Below, in pieces: positions 47,950-56,868 of a DNA stretch of 64,000 nucleotides; within the stretch, counting starts at the first letter, position 1, and every line of letters begins with the position of its first letter. The stretch covers positions 1,094,001-1,158,000 of the forward strand of contig NZ_CP011032.1 of the NCBI RefSeq assembly GCF_002310815.1, read 5' to 3'. The position numbers and the translations under genes are program-made. This DNA is from Pseudoalteromonas tunicata (GTDB lineage Bacteria; Pseudomonadota; Gammaproteobacteria; Enterobacterales; Alteromonadaceae). Under the pieces are notes generated by a model. The model was not told the origin of the DNA. It searched no databases and was given only the letters and a program-made list of their open reading frames with translations.

Positions 47950-48372
47950 TCAATCCTTTGCTTTTAACGTAACGGTGTTGAGCCAGTATTCACATAGCTG
48001 TTGCATAATTTTTACTGTTTGTGCAAAAGTTCCTGGCTTAATGATAAACGAGTTTGCCCCAAGTAAATAAGACTCCTCCACATCGCGATCGGAGTGAGAG
48101 GTCGTGAATATAATGCAAGGGATAGTGCTTAATGTAGTAGATCCTTTGAGTTTTTTTAAAACATCTTTACCACTTATCATCGGCATATTGAGATCGAGTA
48201 AAATAAAGTCCGGTAAAATAGGGTCCGAATGATTTAAGTGGCTAAATAAGCGCTCACTTGATTCAAAACCAACTAGCTCAACATTAAAATCAAGCTGTTG
48301 CATTGCTCTTCGTACTAAATATTGATCATCAGGGTCATCATCAATGAAAAATATAATTGGAGAATGTTTCAT
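47950..48372 (-). CDS. Single-domain response regulator, Rcp1-like
   Basis: Encodes 140 residues: IIFFIDDDPDDQYLVRRAM (acid pocket), FILLDLNMPMISGKDVLKKLK (phospho-Asp), IPCIIFTTSHSDRDVEESYLLGANSFIIKP (Thr/Ser, Lys). This is the Rcp1 type found with phytochrome-like kinases. There is no output domain. It overlaps the kinase gene by 4 bp (ATGA), so translational coupling is expected, and 47 bases separate its stop from the REC-GGDEF start. It probably receives or buffers phosphate from that kinase. Confidence 0.92.
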   Translation of the reverse strand: MKHSPIIFFIDDDPDDQYLVRRAMQQLDFNVELVGFESSERLFSHLNHSDPILPDFILLDLNMPMISGKDVLKKLKGSTTLSTIPCIIFTTSHSDRDVEESYLLGANSFIIKPGTFAQTVKIMQQLCEYWLNTVTLKAKD

Positions 48373-51053
48373 ATTTTCTCTTCTATGGGCAATATAACTG
48401 TGAATGTTGTCCCTTGGTTACAGTGACTCTCAACCTTAATTTCACCTCCATGGGCTTTGATTATTTGCTTACAAATAGCCAACCCCATTCCGTATCCTTT
48501 CACTTTAGCTGATGCTAAGCGTTTGAAAGGTTGAAAAATCTCACTCGCATATTTCTCATCAAAACCAGTTCCATTATCCGAGACGCGAATTGTTAGTTCC
48601 TGCTCACTCAGCTCATGGCTAAATTTGACTATTGGCTGGAGCTCAGCCTGTTTATAGCGAATGCTGTTGGTAATGAGATTACGAAGTACTTGCAAAAAGC
48701 TATTTAAGTCAGCATAAATAGTAAAGTCTTGTTCTAAAATTAAGTTACAGTCAGACTCCATAATTAGCTCTGACAAGTCTTCTCTTATGATGGCGAGTAA
48801 ATCAGAAAAGCGAATTGGCTCTTTATTAAGCTGATGCTTAGAGTAGCGCGATAACTGCAATAGGCTATGGATCATACCGCGCATTCTTGATGCTGCATCG
48901 GTCAAGCGACTTAGTTCATACTCAGCATCTTCATCATCTAATTTTCCCTTGAGACGTTCGCTTAAACTATCTGAAAATGCACTAATTTTACGAAGCGGTT
49001 CCTGTAAATCATGGGATGCAGAGTAGGCAAACTTTTCTAATGCTAGATTCGATTCTGCCAAAGCTTGTTCGACAGCTTTACGCTCTGAAATATCCTCCAC
49101 CACAGAAATAAAGTGGCTTGGATTGTGGTACTCATCGCGCACCACAGATACAGTTAAAAAAGCCCATATAATTTTGCCATTTTTACAAATATAGCGCTTT
49201 TCCATTGAGTACTGGGCAAATTCATCGGCGAGCAATTGTGCTACTAATTCCAAATCTATATTTAGGTCTTCGGGATAAGTGATATTTTGAAAGTTAAAAG
49301 AGAGTAGCTCATCGTGGCTGTAACCTAAAATTTCGCATAATTTTCGATTTGCTTTTAGCCAAGTACCGTCGAGGCCAACATGAGCGATTCCTACTGCTGC
49401 TTGCTCAAAAGTAGTATAAAAATCCTGCGCGAGAGCTTTTATTTTGTCCCGCTGCTGTTTTTGCTCGCTGACATCAAAAAAAGTACCAATAATTTCACTT
49501 ACTTGTCCTTGTTCATCAAAGGAGTACGGGGAGTCTTTTGATAAGCACCAAATCCATTGGCCTTGCGCGTGTTTTATTCTAAATTCTAAGCCTTGAGCCT
49601 CTTTGTTTTTATTGACTGTCAGGGTGTTGTAATGTGAGCTCAGTTTGGTTTGATCATCTGGGTGGAACAGGGTAAAAAGGTGATGTTGATATTGAATTTG
49701 GTTCAGTTGCTCAAAACTATACCCTGTTATTTCACTGTATTGTTCGTTGATAAAAGTGATTTTTTGATTATGAATGTTGTAAATAAATATCGCGCACAAT
49801 GATTTGTTTAAGACGGCCTTCAAAAAATGACTTTTTTGACTAAATTGCAACTCAAGTTCTTTGAGTTGATTAATATTGGTTAGGGTTCCCGACATTAATA
49901 ATGGTTTATTATCAGTATCATAGATTGTTTTCCCTCGGGTTCTGATCCATTGGTATTGCTGATTTTCAGATAAACCTCGGTAGGTCACATCGTATTTCTC
50001 TTGATATTTTAAATGCCGATCTAACGCTTCAAATACTCGGGCTTTATCATCAGGATGAACATGAGCTTGCCATAGGCTGAAGTCAGGTTTAATAACATCA
50101 GGATCGTAGCCTAGCATGCGCATTGAGCGATTTGAGTACCAGACATCGTTGGTTTGCACATTCCACTCCCAAATACCATCTTCGGTTGCATCAATTACTC
50201 GTTGTAATCGATTGGACTTTTCGAATACAAAATTATGTTCATTATTCGGAGTACTAACCGAATTTACTGATGCAAAAGCGTGTTTTTCATTCTCAAAATT
50301 ATGCACAGATAAATTGATTTCAACCCAAATTTCATCCCCATTTTTTGTTTTACCACGCACAGTTCGCCCTTGTGCCATGGCATGGCCTTGGATTGGCTTT
50401 TTAAAATAACTATCGGTTAATACATGATGGAATTTTGCTTGTTCATCAAGTAATAAACAATGCAGTGGTTTACCTATAAGTTCGTCTGTGTCGTATTTAA
50501 ATAATTGCTCGAAGGCTTTATTTGCAACACGAATAATATGATTTGCATCAACAACTAACAGACCTGCAGGTTGAAGCTCTAATGAAAATTTGAAAATCGC
50601 TTCGGCTTTTTGGGCTTGCTCAAGTTGAGAACGGCGTGATTTTTCATGCTCTGCCTTGCTAATTGCTTGTTCTAATTGTTTTGGGGATGGAATAGCAATT
50701 AAGGTATTAATATTTTTAAATAAAACAAAGGCGGTGATCACAGAAACGATTGCGGTAATTGCTTTTGCAATGCCATGAAGCCCATAGCTGCCATGCCAAA
50801 TTGTATAAATACCAAATAAATGGGTAATGCCACAACATAAGATAAAAAGCGCAAAAAGCACAAAAATACGTTTAAATTTTAGATCTACACGTTTGCGTAC
50901 AAAAATAAACAAAGCTATCGGGATTGAAAAGTACGCAGAAGCAATCAGTAAATCGGAAATGACATTGGTCCATAAAATGGCGGGGTGCCATAAATAGCAA
51001 TGGCCATGCGGCATGTAATTGGGATTAAAAAAACCATTTAGTGTTTCTATCAA
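48369..51053 (-). CDS. Multi-PAS hybrid-style sensor kinase with ethylene-receptor-like membrane domain
   Basis: Encodes 894 residues (probable TTG start). Residues about 25-115 hold three membrane helices resembling the copper/ethylene-binding domain of plant ETR1. The known binding residues of ETR1 (Asp25, Tyr32, Ile35, Pro36, Ile62, Cys65, His69) match Asp34, Tyr41, Ile44, Pro45, Ile71, Cys74, His78 at a constant offset of +9; ETR1 Glu38 is Ala here. Four PAS domains follow (about 152-268, 283-400, 405-532, 543-658), then HisKA (SASHDLQEPLRKI, His681) and HATPase (DNGTGFDEK, GMGLAICKQI). There is no receiver domain in the chain; receivers follow in the operon. Confidence 0.9.
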   Translation of the reverse strand: MIETLNGFFNPNYMPHGHCYLWHPAILWTNVISDLLIASAYFSIPIALFIFVRKRVDLKFKRIFVLFALFILCCGITHLFGIYTIWHGSYGLHGIAKAITAIVSVITAFVLFKNINTLIAIPSPKQLEQAISKAEHEKSRRSQLEQAQKAEAIFKFSLELQPAGLLVVDANHIIRVANKAFEQLFKYDTDELIGKPLHCLLLDEQAKFHHVLTDSYFKKPIQGHAMAQGRTVRGKTKNGDEIWVEINLSVHNFENEKHAFASVNSVSTPNNEHNFVFEKSNRLQRVIDATEDGIWEWNVQTNDVWYSNRSMRMLGYDPDVIKPDFSLWQAHVHPDDKARVFEALDRHLKYQEKYDVTYRGLSENQQYQWIRTRGKTIYDTDNKPLLMSGTLTNINQLKELELQFSQKSHFLKAVLNKSLCAIFIYNIHNQKITFINEQYSEITGYSFEQLNQIQYQHHLFTLFHPDDQTKLSSHYNTLTVNKNKEAQGLEFRIKHAQGQWIWCLSKDSPYSFDEQGQVSEIIGTFFDVSEQKQQRDKIKALAQDFYTTFEQAAVGIAHVGLDGTWLKANRKLCEILGYSHDELLSFNFQNITYPEDLNIDLELVAQLLADEFAQYSMEKRYICKNGKIIWAFLTVSVVRDEYHNPSHFISVVEDISERKAVEQALAESNLALEKFAYSASHDLQEPLRKISAFSDSLSERLKGKLDDEDAEYELSRLTDAASRMRGMIHSLLQLSRYSKHQLNKEPIRFSDLLAIIREDLSELIMESDCNLILEQDFTIYADLNSFLQVLRNLITNSIRYKQAELQPIVKFSHELSEQELTIRVSDNGTGFDEKYASEIFQPFKRLASAKVKGYGMGLAICKQIIKAHGGEIKVESHCNQGTTFTVILPIEEKI

Positions 51054-51212
51054 TGCACTTTCCCTGTCAATAAACGCTCTAGTAAGGAGTTTAGACTACC
51101 GCGCAGATTTTGTTTTTTATTTAATCAAATCAATATTTCAGCTACAAAGAATGTTTTGACTTTGGTGTGAGAGCAGAACGTGAATATAAAAGTTGCCGTT
51201 TTTTTTGGGAGT

Positions 51213-51240
51213 GCCCTGCACACTAGCAGGGCTAATTTTT
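51213..51240. terminator. Hairpin at the end of the GNAT-C39 gene
   Basis: GCCCTGC and GCAGGGC form a 7-bp stem at the stop codon of the minus-strand gene. The T run is on the plus-strand side, so its orientation as a terminator is unclear. Confidence 0.4.
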
Positions 51241-52336
51241 ATTTTATTGGATGAAGTACGACACAAGTGCGCAACTTATCATTTCCAAACTGCGACATTT
51301 TATCGAAGTCAGTGCGGGCGATGGGTAAATGTTGGCAATCGAGCGGATCTGGACGTGCTTCATCGGGATCGGGATCATGAACATATAAACACACATCATC
51401 AATAGCTGTGACTGCAACCCAGTGAGGGACTTTACGACCATCCATTCGATAGGTACTGATTAAAATAATAATCGCACACCCTTGCTGCAGCCAAAGTTCA
51501 ACTTGTTGTTGGCTAAAATCTTGATATTGCGTTGTAATATTTAATGCTGCTGCTTTTGTTCTAAACTGTACTTCAACCACGGTCATGATATCTTTTTTGT
51601 TTTGGGTGCGAACACCGTCAATGAAAAGAGGGCGCTCATGATTAATATAGGTGGTTACGTCAAAGCCTCTTAATTTTGCCGCAATAGCCAAGCCAAGAGG
51701 GTGGCAGCCACCGTGACCGGAGGTCATGAAAATAGTCGTGGCCTCACGCCAAATATCGAGTTCTAACGGTTGTGAAGGCGCAAGTTCTGGTAATAAACTG
51801 GCCATTGCCATCATTAAAGATGATGGACCACAGGTAAACTCGGTTGTTTGTTGATACCAAGGAACAGGTTTGGGTTGTTTGGCTGGCGCTAAGTTACGGA
51901 TCCGCTTTTGCATTCGCAGCGCATCACTTTGGTCATGATAATAATGACTGTATTCACCAAACTTTTTGTAACCGAGCTGCTGATAAAGGGCAATCGCCGC
52001 GGCATTTGGTTTTGCAACTTCAAGACGCATAAATAAACGACCAGATTCAGCAGCCGCTTCTTCGAGTGCCAGCAATAATTGTTTAGCTAGCCCTTGGCCT
52101 CTGGCATGGGGGGCAACAGCAAGAGAATAGAGCCTTGCCAGTCGAGTACCTTTATGTAGCAGTACTAAACCGTATGCATCGAGCTGCGTTTGACCTTTAA
52201 TAACATAAATTAAACTGTGGCCCGACTTTAACCAGCGGTTAAAACTTCGTCGACTAATTTTGTCGGCGTTAAAACTGGCATTTTCTAACTTGACTAGCGC
52301 ATCTAAGTCTTCAAGCGTGGCGGGGCGAAGCGACAT
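51239..52336 (-). CDS. GNAT acetyltransferase fused to a C39-like cysteine peptidase
   Basis: Encodes 365 residues from ATG 52336. Residues 1-150 are a GNAT domain with acetyl-CoA motif AVAPHARGQGLAKQLL and end motif ALYQQLGYKKFGEYSHYY. Residues about 158-360 are a C39-like papain-fold peptidase: Gln163, Cys169 (in FTCGPSSLMMAM), His305 (VPHWVAVTAID) and Asp313/321 form the expected active site. It has no signal peptide. It is divergent from an M42-like peptidase and RLAN/ATP-grasp ligase pair. The likely role is acylating and processing a small peptide or peptide-like metabolite; the substrate is not known. Confidence 0.88.
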   Translation of the reverse strand: MSLRPATLEDLDALVKLENASFNADKISRRSFNRWLKSGHSLIYVIKGQTQLDAYGLVLLHKGTRLARLYSLAVAPHARGQGLAKQLLLALEEAAAESGRLFMRLEVAKPNAAAIALYQQLGYKKFGEYSHYYHDQSDALRMQKRIRNLAPAKQPKPVPWYQQTTEFTCGPSSLMMAMASLLPELAPSQPLELDIWREATTIFMTSGHGGCHPLGLAIAAKLRGFDVTTYINHERPLFIDGVRTQNKKDIMTVVEVQFRTKAAALNITTQYQDFSQQQVELWLQQGCAIIILISTYRMDGRKVPHWVAVTAIDDVCLYVHDPDPDEARPDPLDCQHLPIARTDFDKMSQFGNDKLRTCVVLHPIK

Positions 52337-52617
52337 ATGGACTGATTTTCCTAACGAAAAAAATATAAATAAATAGCATAGCATTTGCTAGTGTGCGCTG
52401 GAGTTTTTAGCTTGTAAAGGTGATTTTAATTCACAGTCATGATCAAATCTTATGCTTAAGAAAAAATAATTTATTCAATAAAATAAATGAGTTATTTAAA
52501 TTGATTAAAGATAAAAATCACGCTATATAGCTGTTTTAGAATGAATGGCTTAGCTGGTGTGCTCGTTTGTTTAAATGAGATTTGCACTTGCTCTGATAGC
52601 TCTTAATAGGACGATTT

Positions 52618-53715
52618 ATGGGTATTTTACCAAAACAATTAGAGCAAGAAGCGATAGCGCACGGCTTACCGAGTTCGTTTATTAATCTGTTAAACTTATT
52701 ACTGCGAAGCCCAAGTGTGGTGGGTTCCGAGCATTCTTTTTTTCGAGTATTACAACGAGAGTTAGAAGAACGTGGCGCAAACGTTACTTGGTACGAAGGG
52801 GTATTGGTTGCGCAAGGTTCAGATCCACATAGTATTATGTTTTCTGCACATATCGACCGCCATGGTTTAGTCTGTACTGGTCCAAATGAGTTTCAATATG
52901 CTGCATTTGTGTCCGGTGCCCGCTCTGATTTACTCGGTAATTCTGTTAGCGAGCAGTTGATGAAAAAAATCGTCGAGCGTTTTTCATCAGGCGATTTATA
53001 TGCTTATGAACCTTGGTCGGGTGCGTATCGTGGCAAAGGCGAAATCACTGGCACTTATGTTTGTGAGCATCGTAATAATTTAATTTTTGAAGTTGCGGGA
53101 CTTGAGCATTTAGTCGCCGGTACGCCTGTGGCATTTTTAGATAAACTTAAAGTCACCGAGGAAGCCTTAGTTGGGCAATTAGATAACGTATTGACTGCTG
53201 CGGCGTTGGTTTATTTATTTGAACTTGGCTTTCAAGGCACTGCTTTTTTCACCGCGCAAGAAGAGGCGGGTAAAAGTTGGCGTTATTTACTTGAATGGTT
53301 CCGTCGTTTCGGTGGCTCTACTAATCAGCTTATTGTGGTTGATACTAGCCCGTATCCAGATTTACCAACGGCTCAATTACAGCATTTGGTATTACGTAAT
53401 AAAGATGCTAATGCTAGTTTTAACGTGGCATTAACAAAGAAACTCGCACAAGTGTGTAAAAAACATAAACTCAATGTACAGTTTAAAGATGAGTATGTTG
53501 AATCACTTAATGAGCAGCGTGTTGCAAGAGGTGATGAACCTTCTTCACTTGGTTCAACCGAAATGGGGCGAATTATTGCGGCCTCTAGTGGTTTGGTGGA
53601 TGGCACCACGCTACAAATACCGACTTCGGGTTATCACACAATGGAAGAATCTGCGCCACTTCAGTCGGTGCAAGGATTTATTGCGGTGTTGATGGCTCTT
53701 TCTAATTTAAAGTAA
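52618..53715 (+). CDS. M42-like metallopeptidase of the RLAN/RimK cluster
   Basis: Encodes 365 residues behind an AGGA site. The M42/M20 co-catalytic metal ligands are all visible: His78 and Asp80 (SAHIDRHG), Asp189 (GQLDNVLTAA), Glu215/Glu216 (AQEEAGK), Asp242 (VVDTSPYPDL) and His340 (SGYHTMEES). Like other M42 enzymes it probably trims amino-terminal residues from peptides. There is no signal peptide. The RLAN/ATP-grasp ligase begins 24 bases later. In known NAGGN osmolyte clusters an M42 peptidase sits beside an ATP-grasp ligase and GNAT enzyme, a similar set but with different partners. Confidence 0.88.
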   Translation: MGILPKQLEQEAIAHGLPSSFINLLNLLLRSPSVVGSEHSFFRVLQRELEERGANVTWYEGVLVAQGSDPHSIMFSAHIDRHGLVCTGPNEFQYAAFVSGARSDLLGNSVSEQLMKKIVERFSSGDLYAYEPWSGAYRGKGEITGTYVCEHRNNLIFEVAGLEHLVAGTPVAFLDKLKVTEEALVGQLDNVLTAAALVYLFELGFQGTAFFTAQEEAGKSWRYLLEWFRRFGGSTNQLIVVDTSPYPDLPTAQLQHLVLRNKDANASFNVALTKKLAQVCKKHKLNVQFKDEYVESLNEQRVARGDEPSSLGSTEMGRIIAASSGLVDGTTLQIPTSGYHTMEESAPLQSVQGFIAVLMALSNLK

Positions 53716-53739
53716 AAAACTAAAGGAATTATTTTAATA

Positions 53740-55191
53740 ATGTATAAAACCCTCGTTGTTGCACAAAGCAGTGATAATCTTTCGTTAGGTGATGGTATTG
53801 ATGTCATTACTTTTGAGCAATATTTACAAGATTATCCTAAGCGTAACGAAACGAAGACTCGAGTTATTAATCTATGTGATACAGAACATTACCTCAGTCG
53901 CGGGTATTACTGTTCATTATTAGCTGAAGCACGTAAACATAAGGTTTTACCCAGTGTTAGTACCATTAATGATCTGCGTAATTTAGCCAATTATGCAGAT
54001 AGCTCTTTGTTGTTTAATTCAGATTTATTAGGGTTAGATTTAGATCAACCAATAGAGTTATTTGCTTTTTTTGGCCATGTTGAGAATGAGCAGCTGAAAA
54101 AATTAGCTCGTCGTGTTTATGAAAAATACCCAGATCCGATTCTGAAACTAAGTTTATTTCGCGATGAAAATGGTATTAATTTTAACGTGGTGCGCTGTAC
54201 TTATTCATTATTAGATGAGGTACAAAAAGCTGAATTTTTAAATCGCTTAAATATTTTTACTCATGTGGTCTGGCGTCAATCTGCTGCTGAGCGAAAGTTA
54301 CGCTGGGATATGGCTATTTTAGTTAATCCTGATGAAACTCATCCACCTAGCGATAAAGATGCAATCGCTCGTTTTATAAAGGCCGCAGCTAAGGTTGGTA
54401 TTCACGCACAAACAATTACAGCTAAACAAGCGAATCATATTGCCCAGTATGATGCACTTTTCATTCGTGAAACGACAGCAATCGACCATCATACTTACCG
54501 TATTGCGCGTAAAGCCGAACAAGAAGGTTTAGTAGTGATAGATGATCCAACCTCGATTATGCGATGCTGTAATAAAGCTTTTTTACACGATGCATTTAGC
54601 TATAACAAAGTACCAGCACCAAAAACGCATGTGGTCCTTGGCACCAGTGATGTTGAGCTTGATAATATCGAAGCGCATTTTGATTATCCGATTGTATTAA
54701 AATTGCCTGAAGGTGCTTTCTCTAAAGGTGTGTTTAAAGTTGCAACGCGCGATGAGCTTAAAGAGAAACTTGACCTATTGTTAGCTGATACCGCTTTGGT
54801 CTTAGTGCAAGAGTATTTATTTACCGATTTTGATTGGCGCATTGGGGTTTTAAATGGCCGAGCAATTTTTGCATGTCGTTATCATATGGCTAGAAATCAT
54901 TGGCAAATTTATAATCATGGCTCAAAACGTTTTTCGTCAGGTGGTTTTGAAACTTTGCCAACCTTTGAAGTACCAAAAAAGGTGCTAGATGCGGCAATTA
55001 AAGCCTGCTCAATTATCGGAAAAGGTTTGTACGGTGTTGATATTAAGCAAAAAGGGAATCAAGTTTACGTTATTGAAGTTAATGACAACCCAAGTATTGA
55101 TCATAAAGTTGAAGACTTGTATTTAGGCAATGAACTTTATATGCATATTATGAATGAGTTTGCGCATCGTTTAGAAATGCGTGGACGTTAA
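53740..55191 (+). CDS. RimK-like ATP-grasp ligase with RLAN domain
   Basis: Encodes 483 residues. The N-terminal RLAN-type region (about 1-160) precedes a RimK-like ATP-grasp fold (about 185-475) with IVLKLPEGAFSKGVFKV (ATP loop), VLVQEYLFTDFDWRIGVLNG and GVDIKQKGNQVYVIEVNDNPSID, giving metal ligands Asp434, Glu446 and Asn448. RimK-type ligases add glutamate or other amino acids to a carboxyl group. It forms one operon with the M42-like peptidase (24 bp gap). Its substrate is unknown; a self-made peptide or peptide-like metabolite is most likely. Confidence 0.9.
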   Translation: MYKTLVVAQSSDNLSLGDGIDVITFEQYLQDYPKRNETKTRVINLCDTEHYLSRGYYCSLLAEARKHKVLPSVSTINDLRNLANYADSSLLFNSDLLGLDLDQPIELFAFFGHVENEQLKKLARRVYEKYPDPILKLSLFRDENGINFNVVRCTYSLLDEVQKAEFLNRLNIFTHVVWRQSAAERKLRWDMAILVNPDETHPPSDKDAIARFIKAAAKVGIHAQTITAKQANHIAQYDALFIRETTAIDHHTYRIARKAEQEGLVVIDDPTSIMRCCNKAFLHDAFSYNKVPAPKTHVVLGTSDVELDNIEAHFDYPIVLKLPEGAFSKGVFKVATRDELKEKLDLLLADTALVLVQEYLFTDFDWRIGVLNGRAIFACRYHMARNHWQIYNHGSKRFSSGGFETLPTFEVPKKVLDAAIKACSIIGKGLYGVDIKQKGNQVYVIEVNDNPSIDHKVEDLYLGNELYMHIMNEFAHRLEMRGR

Positions 55192-55207
55192 CTTAAAAAA
55201 ATTAATT

Positions 55208-55232
55208 AAAAGCGGCTTCGGTCGCTTTTTTA
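55208..55232 (+). terminator. Intrinsic terminator of the RLAN/RimK operon
   Basis: AAAAGCGGC and GTCGCTTTT pair around a UUCG tetraloop, then T residues. Confidence 0.92.
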
Positions 55233-55300
55233 TTGCTTTGATATTATTGGAGTTTGAGGGAGATTAAACGCACTGGATTTGAATATAAATTTAAGTCATT

Positions 55301-55335
55301 AAAAAAGGCCAAATCGTAAGATTTAGCCTTTTTTA
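55301..55335 (-). terminator. Terminator of the cold-shock gene
   Basis: Minus-strand stem AAAAAAGGC...AAATC paired with GATTTA...GCCTTTTTT, loop GTAA, lying about 50 bp past the cold-shock stop codon. Confidence 0.88.
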
Positions 55336-55385
55336 GCTCAATTAAGAACTAGAAGGTGGTTAACTGATTAACCAAACCGTTGCTA

Positions 55386-55595
55386 TTAAAGAGCTACGAT
55401 TTTCTCAGCTTGAGGACCTTTTTGACCTTGAGTTACGATGAACTCAACTTTTTGGCCTTCAGTTAAAGTTTTGAAACCTTCACCAACGATGTTACCAAAA
55501 TGAGCAAAAACGTCTGGACCATTTTCTTGAGCGATGAAACCAAAACCTTTAGCTTCGTTGAACCATTTAACTGTACCAGTAGTTGTAGTAGACAT
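55386..55595 (-). CDS. Cold-shock domain protein (CspA family)
   Basis: Encodes 69 residues, the standard length. RNP1 is KGFGFIAQ and RNP2 is DVFAHF, with the N-terminal [11 protein letters not shown]. The protein binds single-stranded RNA and DNA and acts as an RNA chaperone. The leader has a cspA-style cold box at its 5' end and is about 150 nt long, so cold induction is likely. It is a separate unit with its own promoter and terminator. Confidence 0.97.
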   Translation of the reverse strand: MSTTTTGTVKWFNEAKGFGFIAQENGPDVFAHFGNIVGEGFKTLTEGQKVEFIVTQGQKGPQAEKIVAL

Positions 55596-55747
55596 AATAA
55601 TATCCTAATTTTTTGAGTAATTTAAACAGGCTCAGTATGAACACTGCCGTTGATCTGGAAGTATTGCAATTACTTATAAAAAACAGGACGAGGTACTAAA
55701 CGAAACTTCGAAATGGTATGCATAAATAAGGTCGTACTTTCAAACAG
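55596..55747 (-). promoter_or_regulatory. Long cspA-type 5' leader with cold box
   Basis: On the minus strand, the first 18 bases of the predicted transcript (55747-55730) read CTGTTTGAAAGTACGACC, close to the E. coli cspA cold box (GTTTGA-GTAC-GACC). The leader of about 150 nt matches the length of E. coli cspA. Such leaders change fold with temperature to control stability and translation. Confidence 0.75.
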
Positions 55748-55752
55748 AACTC

Positions 55753-55780
55753 AGTGTAGCTGATCCCCCATGAGAGTCAA
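55753..55780 (-). promoter_or_regulatory. Sigma-70 promoter of the cold-shock gene
   Basis: Minus strand: TTGACT (55780-55775) and TACACT (55758-55753) with a 16-bp spacer. The expected transcript start is near 55746, at the 5' end of the cold box. Confidence 0.75.
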
Positions 55781-55995
55781 GCACTCATTCCTAATTGCAC
55801 CAATATAAATGCCTCAAAACGGCTGTGTGTTTTAGTCAGTTAGGTTTGTTGTTAAAAGTGCTATAGAAGTACCTGTTTTTAGAATTATTGTGAATTATAT
55901 GTAAATTTTATTTGCTGTTTGTTTTTTAGTCTGCCATAGATAAGAGGTCTGAGGACTTACCTCGACATAATTTCAACACACATTGAGACAATATT

Positions 55996-56853
55996 ATGAC
56001 AACAAAAAAAATAGCATTTTGCGTATTGCTCGGTTGCTTGAGCTGGCAAAGCCACGCAAAAACTGGGTTGGCATTTGTACATGGCACTGGTAATCAGAGT
56101 GATGCTTATAATGATTATTGGACGGGTGATTTTATCAATACCGTAAAACAAGGGTTGAGTGACCAAAGTTTATACACAGTGATAAATTGTGACTTTGATC
56201 AGTACATGTGGAGTGCAGAGGCTTCGGGCTGTTTAGCGCAGCAACTTACGAATTTTGTTAACCAACAAAACATAACTGAGCTTAAAGTAATAACCCATTC
56301 CAATGGTGCCAATGTTTTACGATGGATTTTATCTAATCCGACATGGGATAGCCGCTTTGCACCGCTAATTAGCAAAATCAGCCATGCTATTGCAATTGCT
56401 CCATCAAGTGGTGGAACGCCATTGGCAGATGCGGTGATTTCAGGCAACAGTTTTGAATCATCTTTAGGTTGGTTACTTGGGTTTAAAACCGATGCAGTAA
56501 AACAACAGCAAGTTGCTTGGATGGCTAATTACAATTCGAGTTGGTTATTTGGTACGGCTAATCGACCACAATTACCGAGCCGATTTGAGGTCGTAGTCGG
56601 TAGTGATGTTGATTCGGCGATTTGGGATGGCGATAGTTATTGCGCTGGTTATCAATATCAAGTGGCATTGGAAGTGACCCAAAATTGGTTAGACAGTTGC
56701 TCCGATGGTTTTTTAAATTGCAGCTCACAAAAGGCCGCAGGGCAGGTGTGGTTTACTGATAAACAGAAAACGCGTGGTCAAGAGCCCCTTAGTCATCAAC
56801 AAAGTCGCCGAGATTGTTTTAATTTAGGCTCTTTATTGAAAAATCGTATTTAA
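55996..56853 (+). CDS. Secreted lipase-like alpha/beta hydrolase
   Basis: Encodes 285 residues with a signal peptide (cleavage near SHA, residue 22). The oxyanion segment AFVHGTGNQ and nucleophile elbow ITHSNGANV are typical of lipase-like alpha/beta hydrolases, although the elbow is T-H-S-N-G and not the usual G-x-S-x-G. The C-terminal part has several cysteines (for example SYCAGYQYQ, DSCSDGFLNCSS), which would form disulfides outside the cytosol. The substrate is unknown. The DUF4785-like gene starts 15 bases after it and is probably cotranscribed. Confidence 0.78.
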   Translation: MTTKKIAFCVLLGCLSWQSHAKTGLAFVHGTGNQSDAYNDYWTGDFINTVKQGLSDQSLYTVINCDFDQYMWSAEASGCLAQQLTNFVNQQNITELKVITHSNGANVLRWILSNPTWDSRFAPLISKISHAIAIAPSSGGTPLADAVISGNSFESSLGWLLGFKTDAVKQQQVAWMANYNSSWLFGTANRPQLPSRFEVVVGSDVDSAIWDGDSYCAGYQYQVALEVTQNWLDSCSDGFLNCSSQKAAGQVWFTDKQKTRGQEPLSHQQSRRDCFNLGSLLKNRI

Positions 56854-56868
56854 ATCTAAGGACTAATA

